This document shows positions 7,637-15,898 of a stretch of 64,000 nt of DNA, piece after piece. A model generated the notes under the pieces. That model ran no database searches. It saw only the letters and a list, made by a program, of their open reading frames with translations, and was not told the DNA's origin. Made by a program: the position numbers and the translations under genes. Position 1 is the stretch's first letter; the number at the start of each line of letters is the position of its first letter. Source of the DNA: Sphingomonas gilva (GTDB lineage: Bacteria > Pseudomonadota > Alphaproteobacteria > Sphingomonadales > Sphingomonadaceae); assembly GCF_003515075.1 (NCBI RefSeq), contig NZ_QWLV01000002.1:1-64000 (forward strand), read 5' to 3'.

Positions 7637-8656
7637 ATGGAAACGCCTGCCGTTCGCCCCATCGCCATCGCCAACTGGCTGCTCGCGGTCGCGGTGCTGG
7701 TGTTCGCGATGGTGGTGGTCGGCGGGATCACGCGGCTGACCGAATCGGGGCTGTCGATCACCGAGTGGAAGCCGGTGACCGGCGCCATCCCGCCGCTCAG
7801 CCACGCCGAGTGGCAGGCGGCGTTCGACGCCTACAAGCAGATCCCGGAATATCGGCAGCTCAACCGCGGCATGACGCTGGGCGAGTTCCAGTTCATCTTC
7901 TTCTGGGAATATATCCACCGGCTGCTCGGCCGGCTGATCGGCCTCGCCTTCGCGCTGCCGCTCGCCTGGTTCGCATGGAAGCGGGCGATTCCCGCCGGCT
8001 ATGGCTGGCGGCTGGCGGCGCTGCTCGCGCTGGGCGGGCTGCAGGGCGCGGTCGGCTGGTGGATGGTCGCATCGGGCCTGAGCGAGCGGACCGACGTCAG
8101 CCATTTCCGCCTGGCGGCGCACCTCCTGACCGCGCTGTTCATCCTGGCGGGGCTGGTGTGGACCGCGCTCGACCTGCGCGCGCTGGCGCACGATCCGGCG
8201 GCGCGACCCGCCCGCCTGACGCGGCTGTCGGCGGTCGCCGGGCTGATCCTGTTCGTGCAGCTGCTGTTCGGCGCCTGGACCGCGGGGCTCAACGCCGGCC
8301 TCGTCACCGACGAGTGGCCGCTGATGAACGGCCGCTTCTTCCCCTCCGAGGTGATCGCCGCGCGGCCGCTGCTCGACGCGATCGCCAACGATCCCTTCCT
8401 GATCCACTGGATCCACCGCTGGTGGGCCTGGGTGGCGGTCGCCGCGCTGGTCGTGCTGGCGCGCGCGGCGAAACGCGCCGGAGACCGCCGGGCCTCGATC
8501 GCCCTGCACAGCGCGTTCGGCATCCAGATCATCCTGGGCATCGCGACGGTGTGGACGGGCGTCGCCATCACCCTCGCGGTGCTGCACCAGGCGGTCGGCG
8601 CGCTGGTCGTCGCCGGCGCCGCATGGGCCGCGCACGCCGCCGGACGCGCGCGATGA
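7637..8656 (+). CDS. ctaA: Heme A synthase (COX15/CtaA family)
   Basis: The 339-aa polytopic membrane enzyme oxidises the C8 methyl of heme O to heme A for aa3-type cytochrome oxidase. Eight membrane spans are visible. Conserved signatures include VVGGITRLTESGLSI (residues 29-43), FIFFWEYIHRLLGR with a heme-ligand His, GGLQGAVGWWMV, and the C-terminal half's FLIHWIHRWWAW and LAVLHQAVGALV with further ligand histidines. The length matches the alphaproteobacterial type-2 enzyme. Its stop overlaps the cutA start (ATGA, 8653-8656). Confidence 0.96.
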   Translation: METPAVRPIAIANWLLAVAVLVFAMVVVGGITRLTESGLSITEWKPVTGAIPPLSHAEWQAAFDAYKQIPEYRQLNRGMTLGEFQFIFFWEYIHRLLGRLIGLAFALPLAWFAWKRAIPAGYGWRLAALLALGGLQGAVGWWMVASGLSERTDVSHFRLAAHLLTALFILAGLVWTALDLRALAHDPAARPARLTRLSAVAGLILFVQLLFGAWTAGLNAGLVTDEWPLMNGRFFPSEVIAARPLLDAIANDPFLIHWIHRWWAWVAVAALVVLARAAKRAGDRRASIALHSAFGIQIILGIATVWTGVAITLAVLHQAVGALVVAGAAWAAHAAGRAR

Positions 8657-8994
8657 CCGATCTGGCCCTGGTCTATGCGGTGTTCGCCGACGCGGCCGAG
8701 GCCGAACGCATCGCCGCGCTGACGGTCGAGGAACGGCTCGCCGCCTGCGCCAACATCCTCGGGCCGATCCGATCGATCTATCGCTGGCGGGGCGAGATCG
8801 AGCGCGCCGACGAGATCGCCGTGCTGTTCAAGACCGACGCCGCCCATGTCGCCGCGCTGCGCGATCGGATCGCCGGGCTGCACAGCTACGACCTGCCCGC
8901 CATCGTCGATTGGCCCGCATCGGCGAGCGCCGCCTATGCGGGATGGGTCGCGGACGGCCTTCTCGACATGCCGGATCACGACCGGGTATCATAA
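8653..8994 (+). CDS. cutA: Divalent-cation tolerance protein CutA
   Basis: This 113-aa protein belongs to the trimeric CutA1 family, with the conserved ACANILGPIRSIYRWRGEIE core (about residues 33-52), EIAVLFKT and HSYDLPAIV. It is cytoplasmic. CutA was linked to copper tolerance genetically, but its molecular job is unsettled. It is translationally coupled to ctaA through a 4-nt overlap, so both probably share a transcript. Confidence 0.92.
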   Translation: MTDLALVYAVFADAAEAERIAALTVEERLAACANILGPIRSIYRWRGEIERADEIAVLFKTDAAHVAALRDRIAGLHSYDLPAIVDWPASASAAYAGWVADGLLDMPDHDRVS

Positions 8995-9000
8995 TACCCG
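8983..9000 (+). terminator. Hairpin at the cutA stop codon
   Basis: CGGGTAT and ATACCCG (7-bp stem, 4-nt loop) fold across the last codons and stop of cutA. There is no T-run, so if it terminates transcription it is not a classical intrinsic terminator; it may instead protect the mRNA 3' end. Confidence 0.4.
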
Positions 9001-9113
9001 TCAAGAAGCCCGCGCGCTGCTTGACTTTTCGCCCGCTCACCGCGAATAGGCCGCTCGTCAACGCCGCCTGTTCATCCGGGCGGCGTCATTCGTTTCGAAA
9101 AGGTCCATAGCCC

Positions 9114-9593
9114 ATGAAGGCGCTGTTGAAGACCACCAAGGCGGCCAAGCCGCACGAGGTGGAGAAGAAGTGGCATATCGTCGACGCCGACGGCCTGGTG
9201 GTCGGCCGCGCGGCGACGATCATCGCCAACGTCCTGCGCGGCAAGCACAAGCCGAGCTTCACCCCGCATGTCGATTGCGGTGACAATGTCATCATCATCA
9301 ACGCGGACAAGGTGCGCTTCACCGGCAAGAAGCTGGCCGACAAGGTCTATTACAAGCACACCGGCTATGCCGGCGGCATCAAGGGGATCACCGCGGGCAA
9401 GGTGCTCGAGGGCCGCTTCCCCGAGCGCGTGCTGGAAAAGGCGATCGAGCGGATGATCCCGCGCGGGCCGCTGGGCCGCCAGCAGATGCGCAACCTGCGC
9501 ATCTACAAGGGCAGCGAGCATCCGCACGAAGCCCAGAACCCCGAGGTCCTCGACATCGGCAGCATGAATCGCAAGAACAAGGTGGGCAACTGA
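9114..9593 (+). CDS. rplM: 50S ribosomal protein L13
   Basis: A 159-aa ribosomal protein with the family signatures [17 protein letters not shown] and [18 protein letters not shown]. It binds 23S rRNA early in large-subunit assembly. The last base of its TGA is the first base of the rpsI ATG, the usual L13-S9 arrangement. The 119-bp leader before it shows no obvious riboregulator. Confidence 0.98.
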   Translation: MKALLKTTKAAKPHEVEKKWHIVDADGLVVGRAATIIANVLRGKHKPSFTPHVDCGDNVIIINADKVRFTGKKLADKVYYKHTGYAGGIKGITAGKVLEGRFPERVLEKAIERMIPRGPLGRQQMRNLRIYKGSEHPHEAQNPEVLDIGSMNRKNKVGN

Positions 9594-10156
9594 TGTCCGA
9601 CAATCGCCAGTCCCTCGCCGATCTCGGCAACCTGACCAAGCAGGCGGCCGAAGCCCCGGCGCAGACCGCCCAGCCCGAAAGCGCGGCCCCGGCATCCGCC
9701 GATGCCGCCACCGAGGCCGTCGTCGCGCCCCAGCCCACCACCCCGCTGCGCGAGCAGCAGATCGACAAGCAGGGCCGCGCCTACGCCACCGGCCGCCGCA
9801 AGGACGCGGTCGCCCGCGTCTGGCTGAAGCCGGGATCGGGCAAGATCACGGTCAACGGCCGCGATCAGGAAACCTATTTCGCGCGCCCGACGCTGCGCCT
9901 GGTCATCAACCAGGTGTTCGACATCACCGATCGCCGCGAGCAGTATGACGTGGTCTGCACGGTCAAGGGCGGCGGGCTTTCGGGCCAGGCCGGCGCGGTG
10001 AAGCACGGCATCAGCCAGGCGCTGACCCGCTACGAGCCGGCGCTGCGCGGCCCCGTGAAGGCGGCGGGCTTCCTGACCCGCGACAGCCGCGCGGTCGAGC
10101 GCAAGAAGTACGGCCGCGCCAAGGCGCGCCGCAGCTTCCAGTTCTCGAAGCGCTGA
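9593..10156 (+). CDS. rpsI: 30S ribosomal protein S9 with N-terminal extension
   Basis: The C-terminal 130 or so residues are canonical S9 ([39 protein letters not shown]) ending in [11 protein letters not shown], the basic tail that reaches the P-site tRNA. Ahead of this is an extension of roughly 55 residues rich in Ala, Pro and Gln. The 187-aa length exceeds the usual ~130; longer S9 forms occur in sphingomonads. The start is fixed by overlap with rplM. A strong terminator follows. Confidence 0.97.
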   Translation: MSDNRQSLADLGNLTKQAAEAPAQTAQPESAAPASADAATEAVVAPQPTTPLREQQIDKQGRAYATGRRKDAVARVWLKPGSGKITVNGRDQETYFARPTLRLVINQVFDITDRREQYDVVCTVKGGGLSGQAGAVKHGISQALTRYEPALRGPVKAAGFLTRDSRAVERKKYGRAKARRSFQFSKR

Positions 10157-10175
10157 GCGAATTCATTCGATTGCG

Positions 10176-10209
10176 AAGGGCGGTCCGACATGTCGGGGCC
10201 GCCCTTTTT
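10176..10209 (+). terminator. Intrinsic terminator of rplM-rpsI
   Basis: AAGGGCGG pairs with CCGCCCTT, with an inner CCGACA/TGTCGG stem, followed by a T-run ending at 10209. It lies 20 bp behind the rpsI stop. Confidence 0.9.
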
Positions 10210-10226
10210 GTTGCCTGCCACGATGC

Positions 10227-10323
10227 TGTCGCCCCTGCGAAGGCAGGGGCCTATCCAACCTCTCCAAGTCGCTCATCCCTGGATGGCGAGTGCTGATGGA
10301 CCCCTGCCTTCGCAGGGGTGACA
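10227..10323. repeat. Family-A inverted repeat, copy 1
   Basis: Left arm TGTCGCCCCTGCGAAGGCAG continues to 10251; the right arm (10298-10323) is its near-complement. Each arm is itself a GCCCCTGC/GCAGGGGC hairpin. The central part differs from other copies. It lies behind the rpsI terminator in a 299-bp gap without genes. Confidence 0.85.
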
Positions 10324-10396
10324 AAGCTTGGGCTGAAAAGACGGACACGAGTTTCATCGCGCCCAACAACGCAGGTCGGACCATCTGGAGAGATGG

Positions 10397-10417
10397 ATGC
10401 CGGAACAGGTCCGGCAT
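10397..10417. repeat. Family-B hairpin, single arm
   Basis: ATGCCGGA and TCCGGCAT flank a 5-nt loop, preceded by GGAGAGATGG. The same unit appears in the longer repeat at 14114-14204. It lies 39 bp past the stop of the metallophosphoesterase gene. Confidence 0.65.
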
Positions 10418-10455
10418 GACGGTAATGATGTGCGGTAGTGGGCAAAAAAGAGCGC

Positions 10456-11241
10456 CTAGCCCGCCGTCTCGATCTCCACCCCCTCCTCGACCGGCAGCTC
10501 GATCTCGGGCAGCGGCGACATCGTCCTGAGGATCGTCTCGATCTCGCCCTGGGCGATGCGCAGCTCGTTGAAGGCGGGCGGGCTGGCGCGGGTGCGTTCG
10601 GAGAGGGTGCCGGCGCCGATCAGGCGGATCGGCGCGCCGTCGACCTCATGCTCGACGTCGAAGGGATCGTGGACATGGCCGGTCAGCACCGCGTCCGCGC
10701 CCGCCCTGGCCAGCGCCGCCAATGCTTCGGCGCCGCCCGTCGTGTCGCCGCTCGAATGCGTGCCCTGGTCGATCAGCGGATGGTGGCAGGCGACCAGGAT
10801 CGCGGTCTCCTTGTCGATGCCGTCGATGATGGCCAGCGTCTTCGCCAGCTGCTTGCCGCTGACATGGCCCTTGGACCAGTTGAGCCGCCACTGGAACCGC
10901 GCCGTGGTGCGAAGCGGCACGATCGCCACGCCCTTGATGTCGAGCGGCCGCTCGACCAGCCGTTCGACCTTGCGGTAGCGGCGATAGGGCTGCGCGATGC
11001 GGGCGAAGGGGTTGAAATAAGGGAGGTCGTGGTTGCCGACCTCGACCGTCACCGGCACGCCGAGCGAGGCGAGCCACTCGCCCGCCTCCTCGAATTCGTG
11101 TGAGCGCGCCCGCATCGTCAGGTCGCCGGTCATGACGACGGCGTCGGGCCGCTCCTTGGCGACGCAGGCCTCGAACCAGGCGAGCGCGCCCGCATCCTCC
11201 GCGCCGAAATGGATGTCGCTGACATGGAATAGCCGGATCAT
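10456..11241 (-). CDS. Calcineurin-like metallophosphoesterase
   Basis: This 261-aa cytoplasmic enzyme carries the five metal motifs of the family: DIHFG (residues 9-13), VVMTGDLTMRA, VEVGNHDLPYF, VACHHPLID and VLTGHVHDPFD. The fold hydrolyses phosphomono- or diesters with a dinuclear metal centre; this subgroup resembles cyclic-nucleotide phosphodiesterase-like (CpdA-type) proteins, but the substrate is open. The ATG before IRLFHVSDIHFG is preferred to one 12 codons upstream because the family begins directly at the first strand. It diverges from a small exported protein gene, with a Pho-box-like site between. Confidence 0.88.
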   Translation of the reverse strand: MIRLFHVSDIHFGAEDAGALAWFEACVAKERPDAVVMTGDLTMRARSHEFEEAGEWLASLGVPVTVEVGNHDLPYFNPFARIAQPYRRYRKVERLVERPLDIKGVAIVPLRTTARFQWRLNWSKGHVSGKQLAKTLAIIDGIDKETAILVACHHPLIDQGTHSSGDTTGGAEALAALARAGADAVLTGHVHDPFDVEHEVDGAPIRLIGAGTLSERTRASPPAFNELRIAQGEIETILRTMSPLPEIELPVEEGVEIETAG

Positions 11242-11304
11242 GCCCGCGCCAACGCACGAATGCGCCGAATGGATCACGCAAATCCTCGACTTTGTGACGC
11301 AAAT

Positions 11305-11333
11305 ATGACATGAGAGTGTAACAAAACTGTCAT
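11305..11333. promoter_or_regulatory. Pho-box-like direct repeats
   Basis: ATGACAT, GTGTAAC and CTGTCAT occur at exact 11-bp steps (11305, 11316, 11327). PhoB sites are 7-bp CTGTCAT-like direct repeats with 11-bp period, so the match is suggestive. The last repeat ends only 14 bp before the downstream ATG, which is too close for normal PhoB activation of that gene; ATGACA/TGTCAT also form an inverted repeat. Confidence 0.35.
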
Positions 11334-11347
11334 GAACGGAGGATGCG

Positions 11348-11680
11348 ATGCGGATCGGATTTGCGGTGGCGGCGCTGGCGATGGTTTCGGCCCCCGCGTT
11401 CGCGCAGGAATATGGCTATCAGCAGATCGCCGACGGCAAGCTGCTGCTCGCCGAGAGCGAGCTTGACGCCGCGCGCGTCGCCGAGCCCGGCGAGCCTTCG
11501 GTGATGATCAACCTCGCCGCGATCTACGCGCGCACCGGCCGTACCGACCAGGCCAAGGCGATGTACCGGGAGGTGCTGGCGACCGACAACGTGCTGCTCG
11601 AGCTCGGCGATCACCGTCCGGCCTGGTCGCACGACCTCGCCCGTCTGGGTCTGCGCAAGAGCGAGATGGCGGCGCGGTAA
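11348..11680 (+). CDS. Small exported TPR-like protein
   Basis: 110 aa. A clear Sec signal (MRIGFAVAALAMVSAPAFAQ, cleavage after Ala-Gln region near residue 20) precedes about 90 residues with one to two TPR-like helix pairs, including PSVMINLAAIYARTGRTDQAKAMYREVL. A periplasmic scaffold role is likely but no specific function can be given. GGAGG precedes the ATG. Sphingomonads encode many such short TPR proteins. Confidence 0.8.
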   Translation: MRIGFAVAALAMVSAPAFAQEYGYQQIADGKLLLAESELDAARVAEPGEPSVMINLAAIYARTGRTDQAKAMYREVLATDNVLLELGDHRPAWSHDLARLGLRKSEMAAR

Positions 11681-11683
11681 GCC

Positions 11684-11774
11684 CGTCGCCCCCGCGAAGG
11701 CGGGGGCCGCAGGCGGCATGCGCGATGTCCGCTGTGCCACGAACACGGCGGCCCCTGCCTTCGCAGGGGCGACG
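11684..11774. repeat. Family-A inverted repeat, copy 2
   Basis: Arms of about 25 bp (11684-11708 and 11750-11774), GC-richer left arm CGTCGCCCCCGCGAAGGCGG. It fills the space between two convergent stop codons (11680 and 11778) almost exactly, so it would be transcribed from both sides. Confidence 0.88.
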
Positions 11775-11777
11775 GCG

Positions 11778-12779
11778 CTATTCCACCACTTGCTCGATCA
11801 CGCCGAAGATCGGGTGGTGGCGGTCGTCCTCCGCCCAGATGCGCACGGTGTCGCCGGCCTTGAGGAACGGCGTCACCGGCTTGCCGCCGGTGATCGTCTC
11901 GACCGTGCGGAGTTCCGCCAGGCACGAATAGCCGACCCCGCCTTCGGCGATCGGCTTGCCCGGCCCACCGCTCTCGTCGCGGTTGCTGACCGTTCCCGAT
12001 CCGATGATCGTCCCCGCCCCCAGCGCGCGCGTCTTCGCCGCGTGCGATAGCAACACACCGAAATCGAAGGTCATATCCTCCCCAGCCTCGGCCCGGCCGA
12101 ACGGCTCGCCGTTCAAATCGACCATCAGCTTCCTGTGCAGCTTGCCGCCCTGCCACCAGTCGCCGAGCGAATCGGGGGTGACGAACACCGGCGAGAAGGC
12201 GCTGGCCGGCTTGGACTGGAAGAAGCCGAAGCACTTGGCGAGTTCGCCGGGGATGAGGTTGCGCAAGGAAACATCGTTGGTGAGGCCGACCAGGCGAACC
12301 GCGTCCAGCGCCTCCTCGCGGCTGGCGCCAAGCGGCACGTCGCCGGTGACGACAACCACCTCGGCCTCCAGATCGCAGCCCCAGCTTTCGTCGGCGAGCG
12401 GGATCGGGTCGCGCGGGCCGAGAAAGCCGTCCGATCCGCCCTGGTACATCAGCGGATCGTGCCAGAAGCTGTCGGGCATCTCCGCCCCGCGCGCCTGCCG
12501 CACCAGCGCGACATGATTCACATAGGCGGAGCCGTCGGCCCATTGATAGGCGCGCGGCAAGGGCGCCGCCGCGTCGTGCTCGTGGAACCTCTCGCGAGGG
12601 ATCACGCCGTGATCGAGATCGGTCGCAAGGTTGCGGAGGTCGACTTCCAGCCGATCCCAATCGTCCAGCGCCCCCTGCAGCGTCGGCGCGATGTGCCCCG
12701 CATCGGCATACCAGGCGAGATCGTTCGAAACGACGACGAGCTTGCCGTCGCGGCCATGCTTGAGGCTCGCCAGTTTCAT
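11778..12779 (-). CDS. Fumarylacetoacetate hydrolase family protein
   Basis: A 333-aa FAH-fold hydrolase for the last step of tyrosine/homogentisate breakdown, splitting fumarylacetoacetate to fumarate and acetoacetate. Metal-site motifs are visible: DLEAEVVVVTGD (acidic ligands, about residues 132-143) and TIIGSGTVSNRDE. This is the shorter single-domain bacterial form with an N-terminal cap. Gene order hppD-hmgA-this gene, same strand, fits the pathway. No maleylacetoacetate isomerase gene lies in the cluster, so that step must be encoded elsewhere or the enzyme acts on the maleyl form. Confidence 0.9.
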   Translation of the reverse strand: MKLASLKHGRDGKLVVVSNDLAWYADAGHIAPTLQGALDDWDRLEVDLRNLATDLDHGVIPRERFHEHDAAAPLPRAYQWADGSAYVNHVALVRQARGAEMPDSFWHDPLMYQGGSDGFLGPRDPIPLADESWGCDLEAEVVVVTGDVPLGASREEALDAVRLVGLTNDVSLRNLIPGELAKCFGFFQSKPASAFSPVFVTPDSLGDWWQGGKLHRKLMVDLNGEPFGRAEAGEDMTFDFGVLLSHAAKTRALGAGTIIGSGTVSNRDESGGPGKPIAEGGVGYSCLAELRTVETITGGKPVTPFLKAGDTVRIWAEDDRHHPIFGVIEQVVE

Positions 12780-12800
12780 GGGCTCTCCCTGGTCAGTGGA

Positions 12801-14084
12801 TCAGCGTGATGGCAGCTGGGCCTTGGGAAAGCCACCCCATACCGCGTCGTAATCGGGCTGGGCGTGATCGAGCGCGAACCGCGTCGGCCGGTAGGCCCAG
12901 CAGCTCTCGACCATGAAGGCCATCGTCCCTTCGATCTTGTGCGGCTTGAGCGCGGCCTCGCTCGCGCCCTTCCAGCTGGCGACATCGGGGCCGTGGCCGG
13001 CCATCATGTTGTGGAGCGACAGCGCGCCGGGGGCGAAACCATCGGCCTTGGCGTCATAGGCGCCGTGGATCAGCCCCATCGCCTCCGACATGACGTTGCG
13101 ATGGAACCAGGGCGGGCGGAACGTGTCCTCCGCCACCATCCAGCGCGGCGGGAAGATGACGAAATCGGCATTGGCGCGGCCCGGCACGTCGCTGGGACTG
13201 GTGAGGACGGTGAAGATCGACGGATCGGGATGGTCGAAGCTGACCGTCCCGATCACGTTGAAGCGCGTCAGGTCATAGCGCCACGGCGCGAGGTTGCCGT
13301 GCCAGGCGACGACGTCGAGCGGCGAATGGTCGAGCGTGGTCGTCCAGAGCGAGCCGAGATATTTCTGGACCAGCTCGTAATCGCCCTCGACATCCTCGAA
13401 CCAGGCGACCGGCGTTTCGAAGTCGCGCGGGTTGGCGAGGCCGTTCGAGCCGATCGGGCCGAGATCGGGCAGGCGGAACAAACTGCCATGGTTTTCCGCG
13501 ACATAGCCGCGGGCGCCGCCATCGGGCAGCAACGCGCGGAAACGCACGCCGCGCGGGATCAGCGCGACCTGGCCGGGGGCGATATCGATGCGGCCCAGCT
13601 CGGTCAGCAGCGTCATCCGGCCCTGTTGGGGGATGAACAGCAATTCGCCGTCGGCGTCGACGAAGCAGCGGCGCTCCATATCGCTGTCGGCGCGGTAGAT
13701 GTGGACTGCGACGCCCTCCAGCGATGCGGGGTCTCGATTGGCGAGCATCGTCACCATGCCGTCGATCAGGTCGGTCGGTTCCTCCGGCATTGCGAGAGGA
13801 TCCCAGCGCAAGCGGTTGGGCGGCAGGGGATCGTCGACCGTGCCGGGGGCGAACAGCTTGGCGCCCTCGTAGCGCGCGTAAGGCGGATGCTCGGCGGAGG
13901 GGCGCAGGCGGTAGAGCCAACTCCGGCGGTTCTCATGCCGCAGCGCGGTGAAGGCGGTGCCGGAGAGCTGTTCGGCATAGAGGCCGAAGGCGGGCTTCTG
14001 CGGCGAATTGCGGCCGACGGGAAGCGCGCCGGCGATCGCCTCCGTGGCGATATGATTGCCGAAGCCGGGGATGAAGTCGGTCAC
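12801..14084 (-). CDS. hmgA: Homogentisate 1,2-dioxygenase
   Basis: The 427-aa iron enzyme opens the aromatic ring of homogentisate to maleylacetoacetate. Typical segments are [18 protein letters not shown] at the N-terminus, [15 protein letters not shown], and the C-terminal iron site around [20 protein letters not shown] and [14 protein letters not shown] chose the GTG at 14084, which has GGAG-type sequence upstream; the in-frame ATG further out lies inside the family-B repeat and would add 18 repeat-encoded residues. It is 21 bp upstream of the FAH gene. Confidence 0.95.
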   Translation of the reverse strand: MTDFIPGFGNHIATEAIAGALPVGRNSPQKPAFGLYAEQLSGTAFTALRHENRRSWLYRLRPSAEHPPYARYEGAKLFAPGTVDDPLPPNRLRWDPLAMPEEPTDLIDGMVTMLANRDPASLEGVAVHIYRADSDMERRCFVDADGELLFIPQQGRMTLLTELGRIDIAPGQVALIPRGVRFRALLPDGGARGYVAENHGSLFRLPDLGPIGSNGLANPRDFETPVAWFEDVEGDYELVQKYLGSLWTTTLDHSPLDVVAWHGNLAPWRYDLTRFNVIGTVSFDHPDPSIFTVLTSPSDVPGRANADFVIFPPRWMVAEDTFRPPWFHRNVMSEAMGLIHGAYDAKADGFAPGALSLHNMMAGHGPDVASWKGASEAALKPHKIEGTMAFMVESCWAYRPTRFALDHAQPDYDAVWGGFPKAQLPSR

Positions 14085-14113
14085 TTGCGCCTGAACTCCA
14101 CGTGGTCCTCCAC

Positions 14114-14204
14114 CGTCATGCCGGACTCGTTCCGGCATCCATCATGCCTCAAACGGATGCCGTGCCTGTGGAGAGATGGACCCCGGAACAAGTCCGGGGT
14201 GACG
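14114..14204. repeat. Family-B inverted repeat between hppD and hmgA
   Basis: Left hairpin CGTCATGCCGGACTCGTTCC continues to GGCATCCAT; the right hairpin ACCCCGGAACAAGTCCGGGG is followed by TGACG. The outer CGTCA/TGACG ends pair across the whole. It occupies most of the 132-bp hppD-hmgA spacer, inside an operon. Confidence 0.8.
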
Positions 14205-14216
14205 ATCTCCTGTGGG

Positions 14217-15299
14217 TCAGGCTTCCGCCTTCGCCGGCACCACGCCGCGCCTGATCTGATCCAATTCGATCGATTCGAACAGCGCCTTGAAGTTGCCCTC
14301 GCCGAAGCCTTCATTGCCCTTCCTCTGGATGATCTCGAAGAAGATCGGGCCGACCATGTTCTCGGTGAAGATCTGCAGCAGCAGGCCGCCGCCGGTCTCG
14401 GGGGCACCGTCGATCAGGACCTTGCGCTTGCGCATCTCGGCGACGTCGTGGCCGTGGCCGGGCAGGCGCTTGTCGATCAGGTCGAAATAGGTATCGGGCG
14501 TGTCCTGGAAACGGATGCCGTTGGCGCGCAGCGCATCGACCGTCTTGAAGATGTCATCGGTCGCGAGCGCGAGGTGCTGGATGCCCTCGCCCTTATAGTC
14601 CTTGATGAACTCCTCGATCTGCGAATGCTCGTCCTGGCTTTCATTGAGGGGGATGCGGATCTTGTCGTCGGGCGCGGTCATCGCCTTGGAGAAGAGGCCG
14701 GTCGCCTGCCCTTCGATGTCGAAATAGCGGATCTGGCGGAAGTTGAAGATGCGTTCGTAATAGTCCGCCCAATAGTCCATCCGCCCGCGTTTCAGGTTGT
14801 GGGTCAGGTGGTCGAGCGTGTGGAGGCCGACGCTGTTGTCGTCCGCCGACGCGCCCGCGACGGGCTCGAAATCGACGTCGTAGATGGTCTCTCCGCCGTG
14901 GCGGTCGACGAGGTAGAGATTGGCGCCGCCGATCCCCTCGATCGCCGGGATGTCGAGCTCGCCGGGGCCGCGTTCGCCGCGCACCGGCACCGCGCCGCGC
15001 TCTGCCGCGAGTTCGAGCGCCTTGCGCGCGTCCGCGACGCGGAACGCCATCGCGTTGGCCGAAGGGCCGTGCGCCTCGCGGAAGCCGGCGACCTGGCCGC
15101 CGCTGTCCATGTTCAGGAGGAAGTTGATGTCCCCCTGCGCGTAGCGGCGGACGTTCTTCGACTTGTGCGTGGCGACGTGGGTGAAGCCCATCTTCACGAA
15201 CAGATCGGCCAGCGCTTCGGGATCGGGGCCGGTGAATTCGACGAATTCGAAGCCGTCCAGGCCCATCGGGTTTTCTCGAACTTCTCGATCTTCGCGCAT
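14217..15299 (-). CDS. hppD: 4-hydroxyphenylpyruvate dioxygenase
   Basis: A 360-aa Fe(II) enzyme converting 4-hydroxyphenylpyruvate to homogentisate. Two VOC-type halves are seen; the catalytic C-terminal half has the iron ligands in LHTLDHLTHN, GIQHLALATDDIF and FFEIIQRKG. The first gene of the tyrosine operon. Start at ATG 15299 follows GAGAT; the internal MGLDGFEF start is possible. It diverges from a MarR gene whose product probably controls it. Confidence 0.95.
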   Translation of the reverse strand: MREDREVRENPMGLDGFEFVEFTGPDPEALADLFVKMGFTHVATHKSKNVRRYAQGDINFLLNMDSGGQVAGFREAHGPSANAMAFRVADARKALELAAERGAVPVRGERGPGELDIPAIEGIGGANLYLVDRHGGETIYDVDFEPVAGASADDNSVGLHTLDHLTHNLKRGRMDYWADYYERIFNFRQIRYFDIEGQATGLFSKAMTAPDDKIRIPLNESQDEHSQIEEFIKDYKGEGIQHLALATDDIFKTVDALRANGIRFQDTPDTYFDLIDKRLPGHGHDVAEMRKRKVLIDGAPETGGGLLLQIFTENMVGPIFFEIIQRKGNEGFGEGNFKALFESIELDQIRRGVVPAKAEA

Positions 15300-15313
15300 G
15301 TGACATCTCGGCA

Positions 15314-15360
15314 ATAGTTTCAGTTGTTACTATATACGGGACTTGCCTGACCCGAGTCAA
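15314..15360 (-). promoter_or_regulatory. hppD promoter with MarR-type dyad
   Basis: On the minus strand TTGACT (15360-15355) and TATATA (15336-15331) are 18 bp apart. ATAGT (15314-15318) and ACTAT (15329-15333) form an inverted repeat overlapping the -10 and start region, suited to repression by the divergent MarR protein. Regulation is inferred. Confidence 0.55.
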
Positions 15361-15376
15361 AGGCTAGCATCGCGCG

Positions 15377-15841
15377 ATGCCCACGCCTCGCCTCAAGCTG
15401 GACGCCTTCCTGCCTTATCGGCTGTCGATCACCTCCAACATGGTGAGCGAGCTGATCGCCGGCGCCTATGAGGCGCTGTTCGGCCTGCGCGTGCCCGAAT
15501 GGCGGCTGGTGGCGGTGATCGCCGAGGCCGAGGCGATCAGCCAGCAGGCGATCGGCCGGCGCACGCGGATGGACAAGGTGACGGTCAGCCGCGCGGCGAT
15601 CGCGCTCGCCGATCGCGGGCTGATCAAGCGCACGCCCAACCCCGGCGACGCCAGATCGCACCTCCTGTCGCTGACGAGCGCGGGCGAGCAGCTCTATGCC
15701 GAGGTGATGCCCAAGGCGCTGGAGTATGAGAAGCGCATCTTCGCCAGCTTCAAGCCCGCCGAGATCGAGCGGCTGAAGATCATGCTCGCCCGCATCGAAG
15801 AGGTGGTCGAGGGCCTTGAGGCCGAGGCGGAGCGCGGCTAA
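15377..15841 (+). CDS. MarR-family transcriptional regulator
   Basis: A 154-aa winged-helix protein. The recognition region ISQQAIGRRTRMDKVTVSRAAIALADRGLIKRTPNPGDARSHLL spans about residues 54-97, with the conserved D-x-R of the wing (GDARSH). Dimerisation helices flank it. Divergent placement next to hppD suggests it senses a tyrosine-pathway intermediate and represses hppD-hmgA, as HmgR-type regulators do. Ligand unknown. Confidence 0.88.
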   Translation: MPTPRLKLDAFLPYRLSITSNMVSELIAGAYEALFGLRVPEWRLVAVIAEAEAISQQAIGRRTRMDKVTVSRAAIALADRGLIKRTPNPGDARSHLLSLTSAGEQLYAEVMPKALEYEKRIFASFKPAEIERLKIMLARIEEVVEGLEAEAERG

Positions 15842-15898
15842 GCGAGGTCCCTGCCCTCCCCAGGCCCGCATCGACGATCGCCCATAGTGAGGGAACAC

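Noticed and set aside
12864-15317. An 817-codon open frame spanning hmgA and hppD in antisense
   Set aside because: It crosses two conserved genes and the repeat between them; the translation has no recognisable domain.
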